Assembly: GCA_034411995.1 (NCBI GenBank)
Contig: DAOUME010000011.1
Span: 62,001 to 126,000 of the forward strand
DNA: 64,000 nucleotides
Source: JAUVXJ01 sp034411995
Lineage (GTDB): Bacteria > Chloroflexota > Anaerolineae > UBA7937 > B3-Chlor
Reading direction: 5' to 3'
In this document: piece after piece, positions 1-7,892 of the stretch
Numbering within the stretch: position 1 is the stretch's first letter
Layout: the number at the start of each line of letters is the position of its first letter
Position numbers and translations under genes: made by a program
Notes under the pieces: model-generated
Databases searched by the model: none
The model's input: only the letters and a program-made list of their open reading frames with translations
Told to the model about the DNA's origin: nothing

Positions 1-822
1 ATCGAGGAGGAAGCGCCGAAGGTAGATGTTTCCTCTGTGCCCGAATGGGTGCGCGATTTCTTCCACCCTCGTACGCTGAGGGAGGTGGTCGCCGCCTTTC
101 GCGTGCTTCGCGATCGCCGAGACTTCTTTCTGCTCGCCTGTCTGTTGGGCATCCTGCATCACCAACGGCCCGGATTCCTGTCCTACCCTGCGAGTCACTT
201 GGTGCCGTACCTGCGCACCCAGAAGTACCCCTCGGACGAGCATCCCGAGATGTATGGGTATCGCGACTTGCGCTCCCGGCTTGTCGCGAAGGTTCGCCGG
301 GCGTACCGGCGTCCCAGGCTGCCGAGTGACTGGGATAAGCGTGATTATGCTGTCTGGAGCTCGAACGCTATGCACTTGCCCATAGAGTCGGAGACCGCCG
401 ATTGCATCGTGTCAAGCCCACCGTACTTTGGCGCGCTCGATTATGCGCGCGACAATCGGCTTCGCTTGTGGTTCCTCGGCTGCGAGGACTGGAAGGACTT
501 GGATGACAGGCTGATCGGGGGGCGCGACGTGTACCTGCGGGAGATGAGTGTCTGCCTCGCTGAGATGCATCGTGTACTGCGGAAGGGGGGGCACTGCGTG
601 CTTGTCGTGGGGGACGTGCGACGAAACGGCGCCACGATACGCACGGCCGAGATGCTAGCCGAGGCGGCGTCGGAGTGCACAGGTGGGGGTTTTGTGGTCC
701 AGTCCATCTACAGCGATCCCATACCGGCCAAGAGGCGTTCCAGGCGCAGGACCCGCACCACCAAGGTGGAGCGGATACTGGTCATGCGGAAGGAGGGTGG
801 AGGCTCCGGTGGTCAAATATGA
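1..822 (+). CDS. Site-specific DNA methyltransferase (N4-cytosine/N6-adenine type), 5'-partial
   Basis: The reading frame is open to base 1, so the N-terminus lies outside the window; a GTG at 37 is only an internal candidate. The visible 273 codons hold the amino-methyltransferase catalytic motif IV, Ser-Pro-Pro-Tyr, at bases 415-426, in the context SSPPYFGALDYARD, followed by a typical LRKGGHCVLVVGD strand. The AdoMet-binding FxGxG motif is not visible and presumably lies upstream. The enzyme would methylate exocyclic amino groups of A or C in DNA. Its stop overlaps the start of the DUF262 gene by 14 nt, which implies co-translation. The context (DUF262 plus HEPN-like gene) suggests a restriction or anti-phage module rather than a housekeeping methylase. 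The target specificity cannot be read from the sequence. Confidence 0.85.
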   Translation: MEEEAPKVDVSSVPEWVRDFFHPRTLREVVAAFRVLRDRRDFFLLACLLGILHHQRPGFLSYPASHLVPYLRTQKYPSDEHPEMYGYRDLRSRLVAKVRRAYRRPRLPSDWDKRDYAVWSSNAMHLPIESETADCIVSSPPYFGALDYARDNRLRLWFLGCEDWKDLDDRLIGGRDVYLREMSVCLAEMHRVLRKGGHCVLVVGDVRRNGATIRTAEMLAEAASECTGGGFVVQSIYSDPIPAKRRSRRRTRTTKVERILVMRKEGGGSGGQI

Positions 823-1876
823 TATCAGGCTGTACAGCGTGCGAGACTTCTATGAGTGGAGGGAAAGGGGCGAGCTTGAGCTGCAGCCGAAGTTCCAGCG
901 TAGACTTGTGTGGAGCGAGAAGGCTCGGTCCTATCTCATGGACAGCATCGTGCGAGGCAAACCGATACCCAAAATCTACCTGAGGCAGCTGGTCAATCCG
1001 CGAACCAAGAGGACAGTGAGGGAGGTAGTGGATGGACAGCAGCGCCTGCAGACCGTGCTCACCTTCCTGAAAGACGGCTTCAGGATAAGCCACCTACACA
1101 ACGAGGAGCATGGGGGCGAGTACTACTCCGAGTTGGACGAGGAAACCCAGAAGGAGATCCTTGCCTACGAGTTTGCCGTTGGCCTCCTGCATGATGCCAC
1201 GGATGCCGAAGTGTACGATGTTTTTGCGCGCCTCAACACCTACTCGGTGCGACTCAACCACCAGGAGTTGAGGAATGCTCTATTCTACGGGGCTTTCAAG
1301 GTGGCGGCGTACCAGCTTGCGACGGAGTTCATGACATTCTGGCAAGCGAACAAGGTATTCACAGACGCCAGGCTTGCTAGAATGGACGAGGCGGAGTTCA
1401 CATCTGAGCTCCTGATCGCAATGATTGACGGCATCAAACCGAAAAGCAAGGGAATCATCGACGGATACTATGCAAAGTACGACGACGAATTGCCCGGACG
1501 CTCTGTCTTGCTCCGCAAGTTCCGAAACACCATGGATGTCATCGGCGGGTTCATGGGGGACCTACTGGCACAGTCCAACTTTAGACACAGGGCTCTACTA
1601 TACTCGCTCTTTTGCTCGATCTATCACATGTCGTATGGACTCCCTGGGATTGAATGTGAGCGCGCCGCCTTAACCGTGCAGGAATATCCTAAAGTGCGGG
1701 TTGCGCTGGAGGAAATCGACCGCCTCGTAGATGCGCGCGAGGAGGATCTTGACATCCTGCCGCTGGATCAACGCCGATTCCGAGAGGCTTACAAGGTGCA
1801 CGCAGTGCATTTCGAAGAGAGGAAGTACAGGACCGAGTACATTTGCTCCGCGTTGGTACGGGTCCTGGGACCGTAG
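809..1876 (+). CDS. DUF262 (GmrSD N-terminal/ParB-like) protein
   Basis: The protein of 355 residues starts like other DUF262 proteins (tyrosine-rich N-terminus, then LQPKFQRRLVW) and carries the hallmark D-G-Q-Q-R at about residues 75-79. DUF262 is the ParB/Srx-like nucleotide-binding domain of the GmrS half of type IV restriction enzymes and is widespread in phage-defence proteins. Here there is no HNH (DUF1524) domain, so the nuclease half is missing from this chain. I chose GTG 809 because GGAGG sits 5 nt upstream (799-803); an open frame extends further upstream but that part is out-of-frame methylase sequence. It overlaps the methylase by 14 nt and precedes the HEPN-like gene by 8 nt. 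Confidence 0.85.
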   Translation: MVKYDIRLYSVRDFYEWRERGELELQPKFQRRLVWSEKARSYLMDSIVRGKPIPKIYLRQLVNPRTKRTVREVVDGQQRLQTVLTFLKDGFRISHLHNEEHGGEYYSELDEETQKEILAYEFAVGLLHDATDAEVYDVFARLNTYSVRLNHQELRNALFYGAFKVAAYQLATEFMTFWQANKVFTDARLARMDEAEFTSELLIAMIDGIKPKSKGIIDGYYAKYDDELPGRSVLLRKFRNTMDVIGGFMGDLLAQSNFRHRALLYSLFCSIYHMSYGLPGIECERAALTVQEYPKVRVALEEIDRLVDAREEDLDILPLDQRRFREAYKVHAVHFEERKYRTEYICSALVRVLGP

Positions 1877-1884
1877 CCCGGTGC

Positions 1885-2529
1885 ATGGGATACTATAAGC
1901 TCACCAGTGCCCACCACGACTTGATGAGGAATCTGCGGCGTACCGAGGCGCTGGCGTCGGCGGCACAGCAATGGACTCTGTTGTCCACACCAGAGGGTAT
2001 TCCGCGGTTCTCCACAGACCACATGCACTTGGTGACGGAGCTCGCCTTTCTACGATCATTCTTGGCATGGGAGGTCTTCCTTGAGGAGTCCTTTGTGCTG
2101 TTCTTGCTGGGCAAGAGGGCGCCCAAGGCTCGTCCAGCAAATCGGAAAGTGGTGCCAAGAAGCCGGACTGTGGCCATGCAGCTGATGAAGGGCGAGAGGG
2201 ATTGGGCGGATTGGACTGTGCCGAGCACAGTATTGCATCGCGCTGAGCGCTTCTTTGATCAGGGTGAGCCGTTCTCGTCGGTCTTGAAGGATCAGCAGAG
2301 CAAGCTCGAGGACATAAAGTGCATCCGCAATGCTCTTGCGCACTCCTCATCCTACAGCCGAGAGAAGTTCGAGAACCTCGTTCGACGCGAGCTCAAGACC
2401 CTACCCGTGGGGCTGACGGTGGGCGGCTTTCTGTCAATGGCGGTGCCCGCCTCCTCTCCACCCATGTCCTTCCTTGAGTACTACATCATTCATCTGCGCG
2501 TCGCGGCAGATAGAATCGTACCCTCGTGA
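1885..2529 (+). CDS. HEPN-like protein, putative RNase effector
   Basis: A protein of 214 residues, mostly helical in appearance, with no confident family name. Near residues 60-85 there is a hydrophobic helix of the form FLRSFLAWEVFLEESF, and at residues 148-153 the sequence RNALAH, which fits the R-x4-H active-site motif of HEPN ribonucleases. That order (long helix, basic middle, IRNALAH) is typical of RiboL-PSP/MAE_28990-type HEPN proteins. HEPN proteins are commonly RNA-cleaving effectors in toxin-antitoxin and abortive-infection loci. The start chosen is ATG 1885, 8 nt after the DUF262 stop, although no strong Shine-Dalgarno is visible. The stop overlaps the next gene (GTGA). The assignment rests on motif pattern and context only. 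Confidence 0.6.
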   Translation: MGYYKLTSAHHDLMRNLRRTEALASAAQQWTLLSTPEGIPRFSTDHMHLVTELAFLRSFLAWEVFLEESFVLFLLGKRAPKARPANRKVVPRSRTVAMQLMKGERDWADWTVPSTVLHRAERFFDQGEPFSSVLKDQQSKLEDIKCIRNALAHSSSYSREKFENLVRRELKTLPVGLTVGGFLSMAVPASSPPMSFLEYYIIHLRVAADRIVPS

Positions 2530-2990
2530 AAGGGGAGCAAGCCACGAGCTACCAGATCATCCAGCATGATCTGGCGCCGTGCGGCCTGAGCTGCCGGAAG
2601 TGCTTCGCCAACACAGAGGGGCACATTGCTGTCCTCAGCCACCAGCTACAGGACCGACTGGGGGCCTTCGACGTCTACGCCCAGAGGTTCTCCGCCTTCC
2701 TGCCGGCGTTCGAGGAGTATCCCCCCTTCAAGGAACTGCTGGCCTACCTGGCGCAGGGGCACTGCGCAGGCTGTCGCAGTGGCACCTGTCTGTACCCCAA
2801 CTGCGGCGTCACCGCTTGCTACCAAGAGAAAGATGTGGACTTCTGCTTTCAGTGCGAGGAGTTCCCCTGTGAGAAGACCAACTTCGACCCGCACCTGGAA
2901 CGACGATGGGTCCGGATGAACGAGCGGATGAGGGAGATCGGGGTCGAGGCCTACTACGAGGAGACGAGAGACGCACCCAGGTATGTATGA
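2526..2990 (+). CDS. DUF3795-like cysteine-rich protein
   Basis: A protein of 154 residues with paired cysteines: CGLSCRKC near the N-terminus (about residues 19-26), then a CAGCRSGTC motif, a CGVTAC motif and CFQCEEFPC. This spacing is characteristic of DUF3795, a putative metal or zinc-binding family of unknown function frequent in anaerobes. The GTG start at 2526 overlaps the preceding TGA as GTGA, indicating translational coupling with the HEPN-like gene. I do not infer a functional link, because DUF3795 genes are usually scattered singletons. No membrane segment or signal peptide is seen. Confidence 0.75.
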   Translation: MKGEQATSYQIIQHDLAPCGLSCRKCFANTEGHIAVLSHQLQDRLGAFDVYAQRFSAFLPAFEEYPPFKELLAYLAQGHCAGCRSGTCLYPNCGVTACYQEKDVDFCFQCEEFPCEKTNFDPHLERRWVRMNERMREIGVEAYYEETRDAPRYV

Positions 2991-3074
2991 ACGCTATCTC
3001 GCAGGAAGGTATGCCCCTCGAATGGTGAGCCCAGGGGCGCATGTGCCCAGCCGTTCATGGAGGCATGGCCTTTG

Positions 3075-3308
3075 ATGGATCCCGGGGAACGTCCTCCCAC
3101 CGATTACCGAGGTATGCGCCGGAGGCACGAGCGGTGGCTACTCGTCGTGGCCATCGTGGTCCTGGTCGTGGCGGGGGGCGGCCTGATTGGGCTGGTCTTC
3201 GGGTTCAGCCAGATGCTGACGGCGGTGCCCTGCCTCCTGGCTGGGGCGGGCCTGATGGCTGGAGTGTACTTCCTCTTCGTGGCTATGGAGCGGTGGGCTC
3301 AGGGGTGA
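3075..3308 (+). CDS. Small two-helix membrane protein
   Basis: A protein of about 77 residues: a short charged N-terminus ending RRRHERWLL, a first hydrophobic helix rich in Val, Leu and Gly, and a second helix around GAGLMAGVYFLFVAMERW. Two transmembrane segments are predicted by eye. ATG 3075 is preferred because the sequence after it matches the polar leader seen in comparable small membrane proteins; an in-frame ATG at 3057 is the alternative. No family is recognised. Confidence 0.6.
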   Translation: MDPGERPPTDYRGMRRRHERWLLVVAIVVLVVAGGGLIGLVFGFSQMLTAVPCLLAGAGLMAGVYFLFVAMERWAQG

Positions 3309-3386
3309 GACGGCTGCACGGCAAAGAGGAGAGCGGGCAAGTCCAGGAGGCTTCGCTACCGGGCCTTACTACTTTCGGCACGGCAA

Positions 3387-3514
3387 GCATGCTGAGTAGG
3401 CCGGAGCGAAGCGGAGGCCGTATCGAAGCATGCGGGTCGGCAAGTCAGGGCACATGAAATGGGCCGCATCCTTCGATACGCGACCTCACTACCTTCGGTC
3501 GCTGCTCAGGATGC
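3387..3514. repeat. Dispersed intergenic repeat, copy A
   Basis: The gap 3309-3674 contains no gene but holds a mosaic of short palindromic blocks. They include GCATGCTGAG at 3387, a 21-nt block at 3415-3435 that is identical to 56672-56692, and a GCATCCTTCGATACGCGACC block ending in CTCAGGATGC. The GCATGC and GCATCC/GGATGC ends make inverted repeats. The same block set recurs at 56501-56761, so this is a repetitive-extragenic-type element rather than unique spacer. Confidence 0.75.
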
Positions 3515-3674
3515 TGTCCAATGCGGTCTCAGGGCGTTCGGCCCCTACTCAGATGCTTTCCTGGTTTAGTATTGCCGTCGGGACAGGCCGGTTCGTCGGG
3601 CAAGGCGGACTGCCCCCACCAGCGGCTGGTGCAAGTCTGGTTGAGTCGATGAAGGGGGATGGAAGGTACTGACG

Positions 3675-4658
3675 ATGGAGAGCTGGCAAAGGCAGCTCAG
3701 CGTGGACCCTCTGCCGGTGCTTCTGGCGTCGAGCAACCAGGCGGTTCGTTATTTCGTGCGGCGCGACCTGCTGTGCGAAGAGGTCGGTCCCGTGGAGGCT
3801 CTCTGGGAGCTGCCCCCGGTAGTCAAGGTCCTGCGCAAGCAGCGGGAGGACGGGTCGTGGAAGTACCCCGGCGGCAAGCCGGAGCTTCGCTCTCGGGAGA
3901 GCTACGACCAGCTCCAGACCTACAAGGTGCTGATGGACCTGGTGGGCAAGTACGGCCTCACCAGGGAGCATCCCGCCCTGGAGAAGGCCGCCGCCTTCCT
4001 CTTCGGTTTCCAGACGGAGGAGGGGGACCTGCGGGGCATCTACCGCGATCAGTATAGCCCCAACTACACCACGGGCATGATGGAGTTGCTGATCAAGGCG
4101 GGGTATGGAGACGACCCCCGCGTGCACCGGGTCTTCTCCTGGCTGCTGTCTATGCGCCAGGACGACGGCGGCTGGGCGGTGCCTATGCGGACCGGCGTTC
4201 CCCAGGGTACCTCGACCATCAAGGTCGCCTTCTGGTCAGAGAAGACCATCCAGCCCGACCGGACCAGGCCTTTCTCCCACTGGGTCACGGGGATCGTACT
4301 GCGGGCCTTCGCGGCCCACGAGGAGTACCGCCAGACGCCCGAAGCCCGGGCGGCGGGAGAGCTTCTGAAGTCCCGGTTCTTCAAGCCGGACCCGTATCCC
4401 GATCGCCAGGCGGCCTATTTCTGGGAGAAGATCCGCTATCCGTTCTGGTGGACGGACATCCTCTCGGCGCTCGACTCGCTGTGGTGGCTGGGGTTTCGGG
4501 TTGATGACGGGGGTATTCAGAAGGGCCTCGACTGGCTGATCGCCAACCAGGAAGCGACCGGGCTGTGGAAGGCTCGCTACCTGAGCGGCGGCGACAAGGA
4601 CATCCACCACTGGACCACGCTGCACGTCTGCCGCGTCCTGAGGCGCTACCTGGACTGA
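3675..4658 (+). CDS. Alpha/alpha-toroid (prenyltransferase/squalene-cyclase-repeat-like) protein
   Basis: A 327-residue cytoplasmic-looking protein with repeated QxxDGxW-type motifs: KQREDGSWKYPGG near residue 55, GFQTEEGDLRGIY near 115, SMRQDDGGWAVP near 155 and ANQEATGLWKARY near 295. These are the QW-like repeats of terpenoid-cyclase/prenyltransferase alpha-alpha toroids. No DxDD or DCTAE catalytic motif of squalene-hopene cyclases is visible, so it is probably not a classical cyclase; the substrate is unknown. A decayed second copy of its C-terminal 60 residues lies at 5763-5975. ATG 3675 follows the sequence AAGGTACTGACG without a strong ribosome-binding site. Confidence 0.7.
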   Translation: MESWQRQLSVDPLPVLLASSNQAVRYFVRRDLLCEEVGPVEALWELPPVVKVLRKQREDGSWKYPGGKPELRSRESYDQLQTYKVLMDLVGKYGLTREHPALEKAAAFLFGFQTEEGDLRGIYRDQYSPNYTTGMMELLIKAGYGDDPRVHRVFSWLLSMRQDDGGWAVPMRTGVPQGTSTIKVAFWSEKTIQPDRTRPFSHWVTGIVLRAFAAHEEYRQTPEARAAGELLKSRFFKPDPYPDRQAAYFWEKIRYPFWWTDILSALDSLWWLGFRVDDGGIQKGLDWLIANQEATGLWKARYLSGGDKDIHHWTTLHVCRVLRRYLD

Positions 4659-4904
4659 GCCTGAGTGCCAGTGGCGCGTTGGGGCGGAGGCAGGCTTCTT
4701 CGCCACAGGCGGATGAGACCCATAAGCGCTGGGCAACGGGAGATCTGTCTGACCTTGGTGGGGCGTTCCGGGGTAGTCAGGGGAATAGGCGTATAACGTG
4801 GCGAATGGCCGAAAAGCACGGCCTGCCGTGCCGCACGGCGCCAACAGGCGGAGAGGTTTCCGCATAACGAGTAGCTAGGCCGAGGTAGCGGGGGAGGTCA
4901 GTTC

Positions 4905-5675
4905 ATGGACCTGTGGAGGTTCTTTCATATAACCCATGGGGAGCACGTTGTCTGCAACCCGATAAGCGTTGAGAAGCTCGAGGAGCTCATCGCGCTGTTG
5001 CGTCTGAGACCAGGGGCGCGGGTGCTCGACATCGCCAGTGGTAAGGGCCAGTTCCTCGTCCGGCTGGCCGAGCGGTACGGGATTGAAGGGGTGGGGGTGG
5101 ATCTTTCGCCTTACTTCATCGCCGATGCCCAGCGGAGTCACCAAGAGCGGGTGCCCGAGGCGCAGCTGCGTTTTCTGGAGATGGAAGGGGCGGACTATGT
5201 GCCGGATGAACTGGAGAGCTTCGATGTCGTGGCCTGCATCGGGGCGAGCTGGATCTATGGCGGGCATAAGGGGACGCTAAGGGCGTTGGCAGGCATGGCG
5301 GCAGGGGAGAGTTGGATCGTCGTGGGCGAGCCCTACTGGCGGCAGCCGCCGGCGGAGGAGTACCTGGCAGCAATCGGACAGCAGCGCAGCACCTATGGAA
5401 CCCACAAAGAGAATGTGGAGGTCGGGCAAGCGCAAGGTCTGGAGTTGGCATACACGCTGGTGAGCAGCCCGGATGACTGGGATCGGTACGAAGGGCTACA
5501 GTGGTATGCAGCGGAGCAGTGGGCGCGTGCGCATCCGGACGACCCGGATGTAGAGGCGGTGCTAGAGCGCGTGCGCGGGAACAAGATGGCGTATCTGACG
5601 TGGGGACGTGAGACGTTGGGGTGGGCGATCTACGTCTTCATGAAGGGGGCGTACGGCAGAAAGCCTGCGTGTTGA
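4905..5675 (+). CDS. Class I SAM-dependent methyltransferase
   Basis: A protein of 256 residues with AdoMet motif I VLDIASGKGQFL at about residues 40-51, an acidic end of strand 2 (GVGVDLSPYF) and the motif IV region FDVVACIGASW. The N-terminus contains a His-rich FHITHGEHVVCNP stretch before the fold. Substrate is unknown; proteins of this layout are often annotated simply as class I methyltransferases. ATG 4905 has GGGGGAGG upstream at 4889-4897. It sits between the intact toroid gene and its remnant, with 246 nt of spacer upstream. Confidence 0.8.
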   Translation: MDLWRFFHITHGEHVVCNPISVEKLEELIALLRLRPGARVLDIASGKGQFLVRLAERYGIEGVGVDLSPYFIADAQRSHQERVPEAQLRFLEMEGADYVPDELESFDVVACIGASWIYGGHKGTLRALAGMAAGESWIVVGEPYWRQPPAEEYLAAIGQQRSTYGTHKENVEVGQAQGLELAYTLVSSPDDWDRYEGLQWYAAEQWARAHPDDPDVEAVLERVRGNKMAYLTWGRETLGWAIYVFMKGAYGRKPAC

Positions 5676-5710
5676 GATCTCCCCAACGGCCGGCGTCTTC
5701 AGGCGATGGA

Positions 5711-5725
5711 GGGGCTTGAAGCCCC
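5711..5725 (+). terminator. Hairpin downstream of the methyltransferase gene
   Basis: GGGGCTT-G-AAGCCCC forms a 7-bp perfect stem 36 nt after the methyltransferase stop. There is no following T-run, so its role as an intrinsic terminator is uncertain. Confidence 0.35.
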
Positions 5726-5762
5726 CCTCGGTCTTGCTGATCCCCTGGCTGCCTCCTTCTGA

Positions 5763-5975
5763 GGGAAGGTCCTCTATCCATGGTGGTGGACCGACATCCT
5801 CTCAGCCCTGGATGGGTTGTGGTGGCCAGGGTTCCGGCGCGGCCTGGAGTGTATGGTGGTCAACCAGGTAGCGAACGGTCTGTGGAGGGCTGGCTATGTC
5901 AGCGGCAGCGACAAGGACATCCACCACTGGACCACACTGCGCGTCTGCCTCGTGCTCAAGCGGTACCTGGGGTGA
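5763..5975 (+). pseudogene. C-terminal remnant of a second alpha/alpha-toroid gene
   Basis: In one frame this stretch encodes about 70 residues closely matching the last 75 residues of the protein at 3675-4658: YPWWWTDILSALDGLWW, then NQVANGLWRAGYVSGSDKD, then HHWTTLRVCLVLKRYLG and a stop. Relative to the intact copy it has an in-frame loss of about seven residues after the GFR sequence, and a stop codon immediately precedes the homology. No start codon or upstream part of the gene remains. It is therefore the tail of a deleted paralogue, probably left by tandem duplication and deletion around the methyltransferase gene. Confidence 0.8.
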
Positions 5976-6096
5976 CGTCGGCGCTCGATGGTGCGGCGGC
6001 CCGTGGCCGAAATGGTTGGCGCGGCAGGGGCGAAGCCTTCTCTGCAGAGTCCAGAAAGCGTAGGGATGCCGTGTTTGGTAAGGGTGTTGCGGGGGG

Positions 6097-6634
6097 ATGA
6101 AGCACCGGTTTCGTAGGCGGGATCTGCTTTGGATCCTCGCCTATCCCCTCTACCAACTGATAGGCACCTTGCGCCACGAGGCGAGCCAACGCCCTGGTCG
6201 CCGTGCTTCAAGGCGCCAGCATAGAGGAGTTCGTCTTCTGGCCCACGTGGACCGGGTCCGGCATGCGCTGGGGCTACGTTAGCTGGTCCGGCCCCACGAA
6301 CTGGGTGGCCCTGGCGGCGCCCTATCTGTGCGACCTGACCACATTTGCCCTTTTCTACCTGCTCTGCATGCGGTGGCCCTTTCGGCGCCACTGGGTTTGG
6401 GCCAATCTGGTGGCTATCGGTCTGATCTCTCCCCTGGTCGATTCAGGCTACAACTCCCTGAACGGGTTGAGGTGTGGGGGTGACGTGGCCCAACTGCTGC
6501 ACTTGCTGCCGGGACCGCTGGTGCACGGCTACTTCGCTGCTACCCTGGCCGGGTACGCCCTGGGCCTGTTCCTCACCCTCAGGCCTATACCATGGCAGAC
6601 CACGGGCCGAGCGAGTGAGGAGGGGTCAGCCTAG
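6097..6634 (+). pseudogene. Frameshifted HExxH membrane protein (M50-like metalloprotease)
   Basis: Reading from ATG 6097 the frame gives a basic start, a hydrophobic helix (LLWILAYPLYQLIGTL) and then RHEAS, after which it derails. Reading the +1 frame from about 6190 continues with ALVAVLQGASIEEFVFWPTW and several transmembrane segments up to the stop at 6634. Removing one A in the CCAAC at 6186-6190 restores RHEASHALVAVLQGA, so the break falls exactly inside an HExxH zinc motif of an integral-membrane metallopeptidase-like protein. The rest reads cleanly, so either the mutation is recent or the base is an assembly error. The gene converges with the HAD-like gene and their ends overlap by 4 nt. 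Confidence 0.75.
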
Positions 6635-7761
6635 ACCTCTTTGACCGCCATCGTCTCCAGTCTGTGGAGCGGCTTCAGACCCTTTCGGGCTTGTTCCTCG
6701 CTGGGCAGGGAGGCCTCGTCGGGTTTGTCGGAGACGCCGAAGACCAGGCATCCGCGCCCCTCGAGCACTGCGGCCAGCTCCCTGACCTCCTCCGTGATCA
6801 CGATACGCTGGGTGAGCAGCTCCTCTGGAGAGGCGCCTGGCAGGTCGCCGAAACGGGCCACGGTGGTCAGGTATTCGTTGTGGCGAAAGGGTTTGAAGGG
6901 GGTGGGGTCGCCGGCTTGCACTCGTTCCCAGACGCTGTCGTGAATGGTGGTCAGTCCGGTAGAGGCAAGCTCCGAGTGCCGCTGCTGCACCCGGGAGATG
7001 AAGTCCACAAAACCGGTCAGGGAGCCGGTCTTGATCTCCTCGATGAGCGCCTCCGGCCCCCAAAGGCTGGCGCCCAGCAGGAGGCAGATGTAGGCCAGAT
7101 AGTCCTGGTTGTCCGCCGTGAAGGCGTGGTAGGCAGGCCCATTGAGCTCGTCGTAAGCTGTGCGGAAGGCGCTTTCGTCGAAGCGCGTTCCCAGCAGATC
7201 GGCCACCGTACGCTTCACGCCCTCCACACGGGCCTGGTCGATGACCTGGTCGTTGCGCCCCCGGGCGCCGATGGCCGTCTTGTCCACGTCGATGACCACG
7301 GCGGTGCCTTCGTCCAGAGCAAACCCCTCCTGTTCCAGGAAGTGGAGGAAGAGGGGGAGCGCGGACCAGCGGTTGGCCAGGTACAGAGGAGCCTCAACCT
7401 GCGTCCGGGCTGGACTGGCCAGTTCATCTGCACCGATGAAGACCCATCCAGGCCAGTTGCCGGCGACACACAGGTTGCGAAATGCGGTGCCGTCGTTCAT
7501 CCGGGTGTCGCCGACGTATACCAGGCGGTGGATGGTGCCCTGAGGCACGTCCAATCCGCGGGCCTGGCGCAACATCTCGGCCATCACCGTGCCGTAGAGG
7601 GGCTCTGCCTTGCGCGGTAGGGTTCCTGGTGGGAGACCCAGTTCGTCGCGCAGGGCGCCCACGGCTGGCAGACGGGGGTCTGCCGGGATCAGGTTTCGAT
7701 AGACCACGAGGTCCCCGAAGATCTCAGCTAGTGTGCTTCGTCCCCTTCTCTCGTAAGCCAT
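6631..7761 (-). CDS. HAD-superfamily-like protein of unknown function
   Basis: A 376-residue protein. HAD motif I is visible as VVIDVDKTAIG at residues 154-164 (D158-x-D160-x-T162), and GCLVFGVSDKPDEAS near residue 347 resembles motif II. Upstream, VYVGDTRMNDGTAFRNL at residues 81-97 looks like a HAD motif IV (GDxxxD) but comes before motif I, so the chain may be permuted or contain two modules. AGAGG precedes ATG 7761. It lies directly after the truncated asd fragment on the same strand and may be read from the SAM-riboswitch promoter. The substrate is unknown. Confidence 0.65.
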   Translation of the reverse strand: MAYERRGRSTLAEIFGDLVVYRNLIPADPRLPAVGALRDELGLPPGTLPRKAEPLYGTVMAEMLRQARGLDVPQGTIHRLVYVGDTRMNDGTAFRNLCVAGNWPGWVFIGADELASPARTQVEAPLYLANRWSALPLFLHFLEQEGFALDEGTAVVIDVDKTAIGARGRNDQVIDQARVEGVKRTVADLLGTRFDESAFRTAYDELNGPAYHAFTADNQDYLAYICLLLGASLWGPEALIEEIKTGSLTGFVDFISRVQQRHSELASTGLTTIHDSVWERVQAGDPTPFKPFRHNEYLTTVARFGDLPGASPEELLTQRIVITEEVRELAAVLEGRGCLVFGVSDKPDEASLPSEEQARKGLKPLHRLETMAVKEV

Positions 7762-7787
7762 GGTCCTCTCCGCTAGCCTGCTTCATT

Positions 7788-7892
7788 CTAGGTGTGATGG
7801 GGTCGACGAATCCAGCCCTGGTCCGCCAGTAACTGGACGAACCGCTGCCCCACCATGCCCGTGGCTCCCAGGATACCCACAGGGATCTCATT
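7788..7892 (-). pseudogene. asd: N-terminal fragment of aspartate-semialdehyde dehydrogenase
   Basis: Just after the aspartokinase gene, in another frame, the minus strand encodes NEIPVGILGATGMVGQRFV followed by about 14 more residues and a TAG stop. The GxxGxxGxxF NADP-binding sequence is the signature N-terminus of aspartate-semialdehyde dehydrogenase. Only 33 or so codons remain; the catalytic Cys and His regions are gone and the next gene starts 27 nt later. The expected ATG is not present in frame (GTA AAT GAG). In an intact operon the enzyme would use the aspartyl phosphate made by the upstream kinase. This is a deletion remnant, and the functional gene must be elsewhere. Confidence 0.8.
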
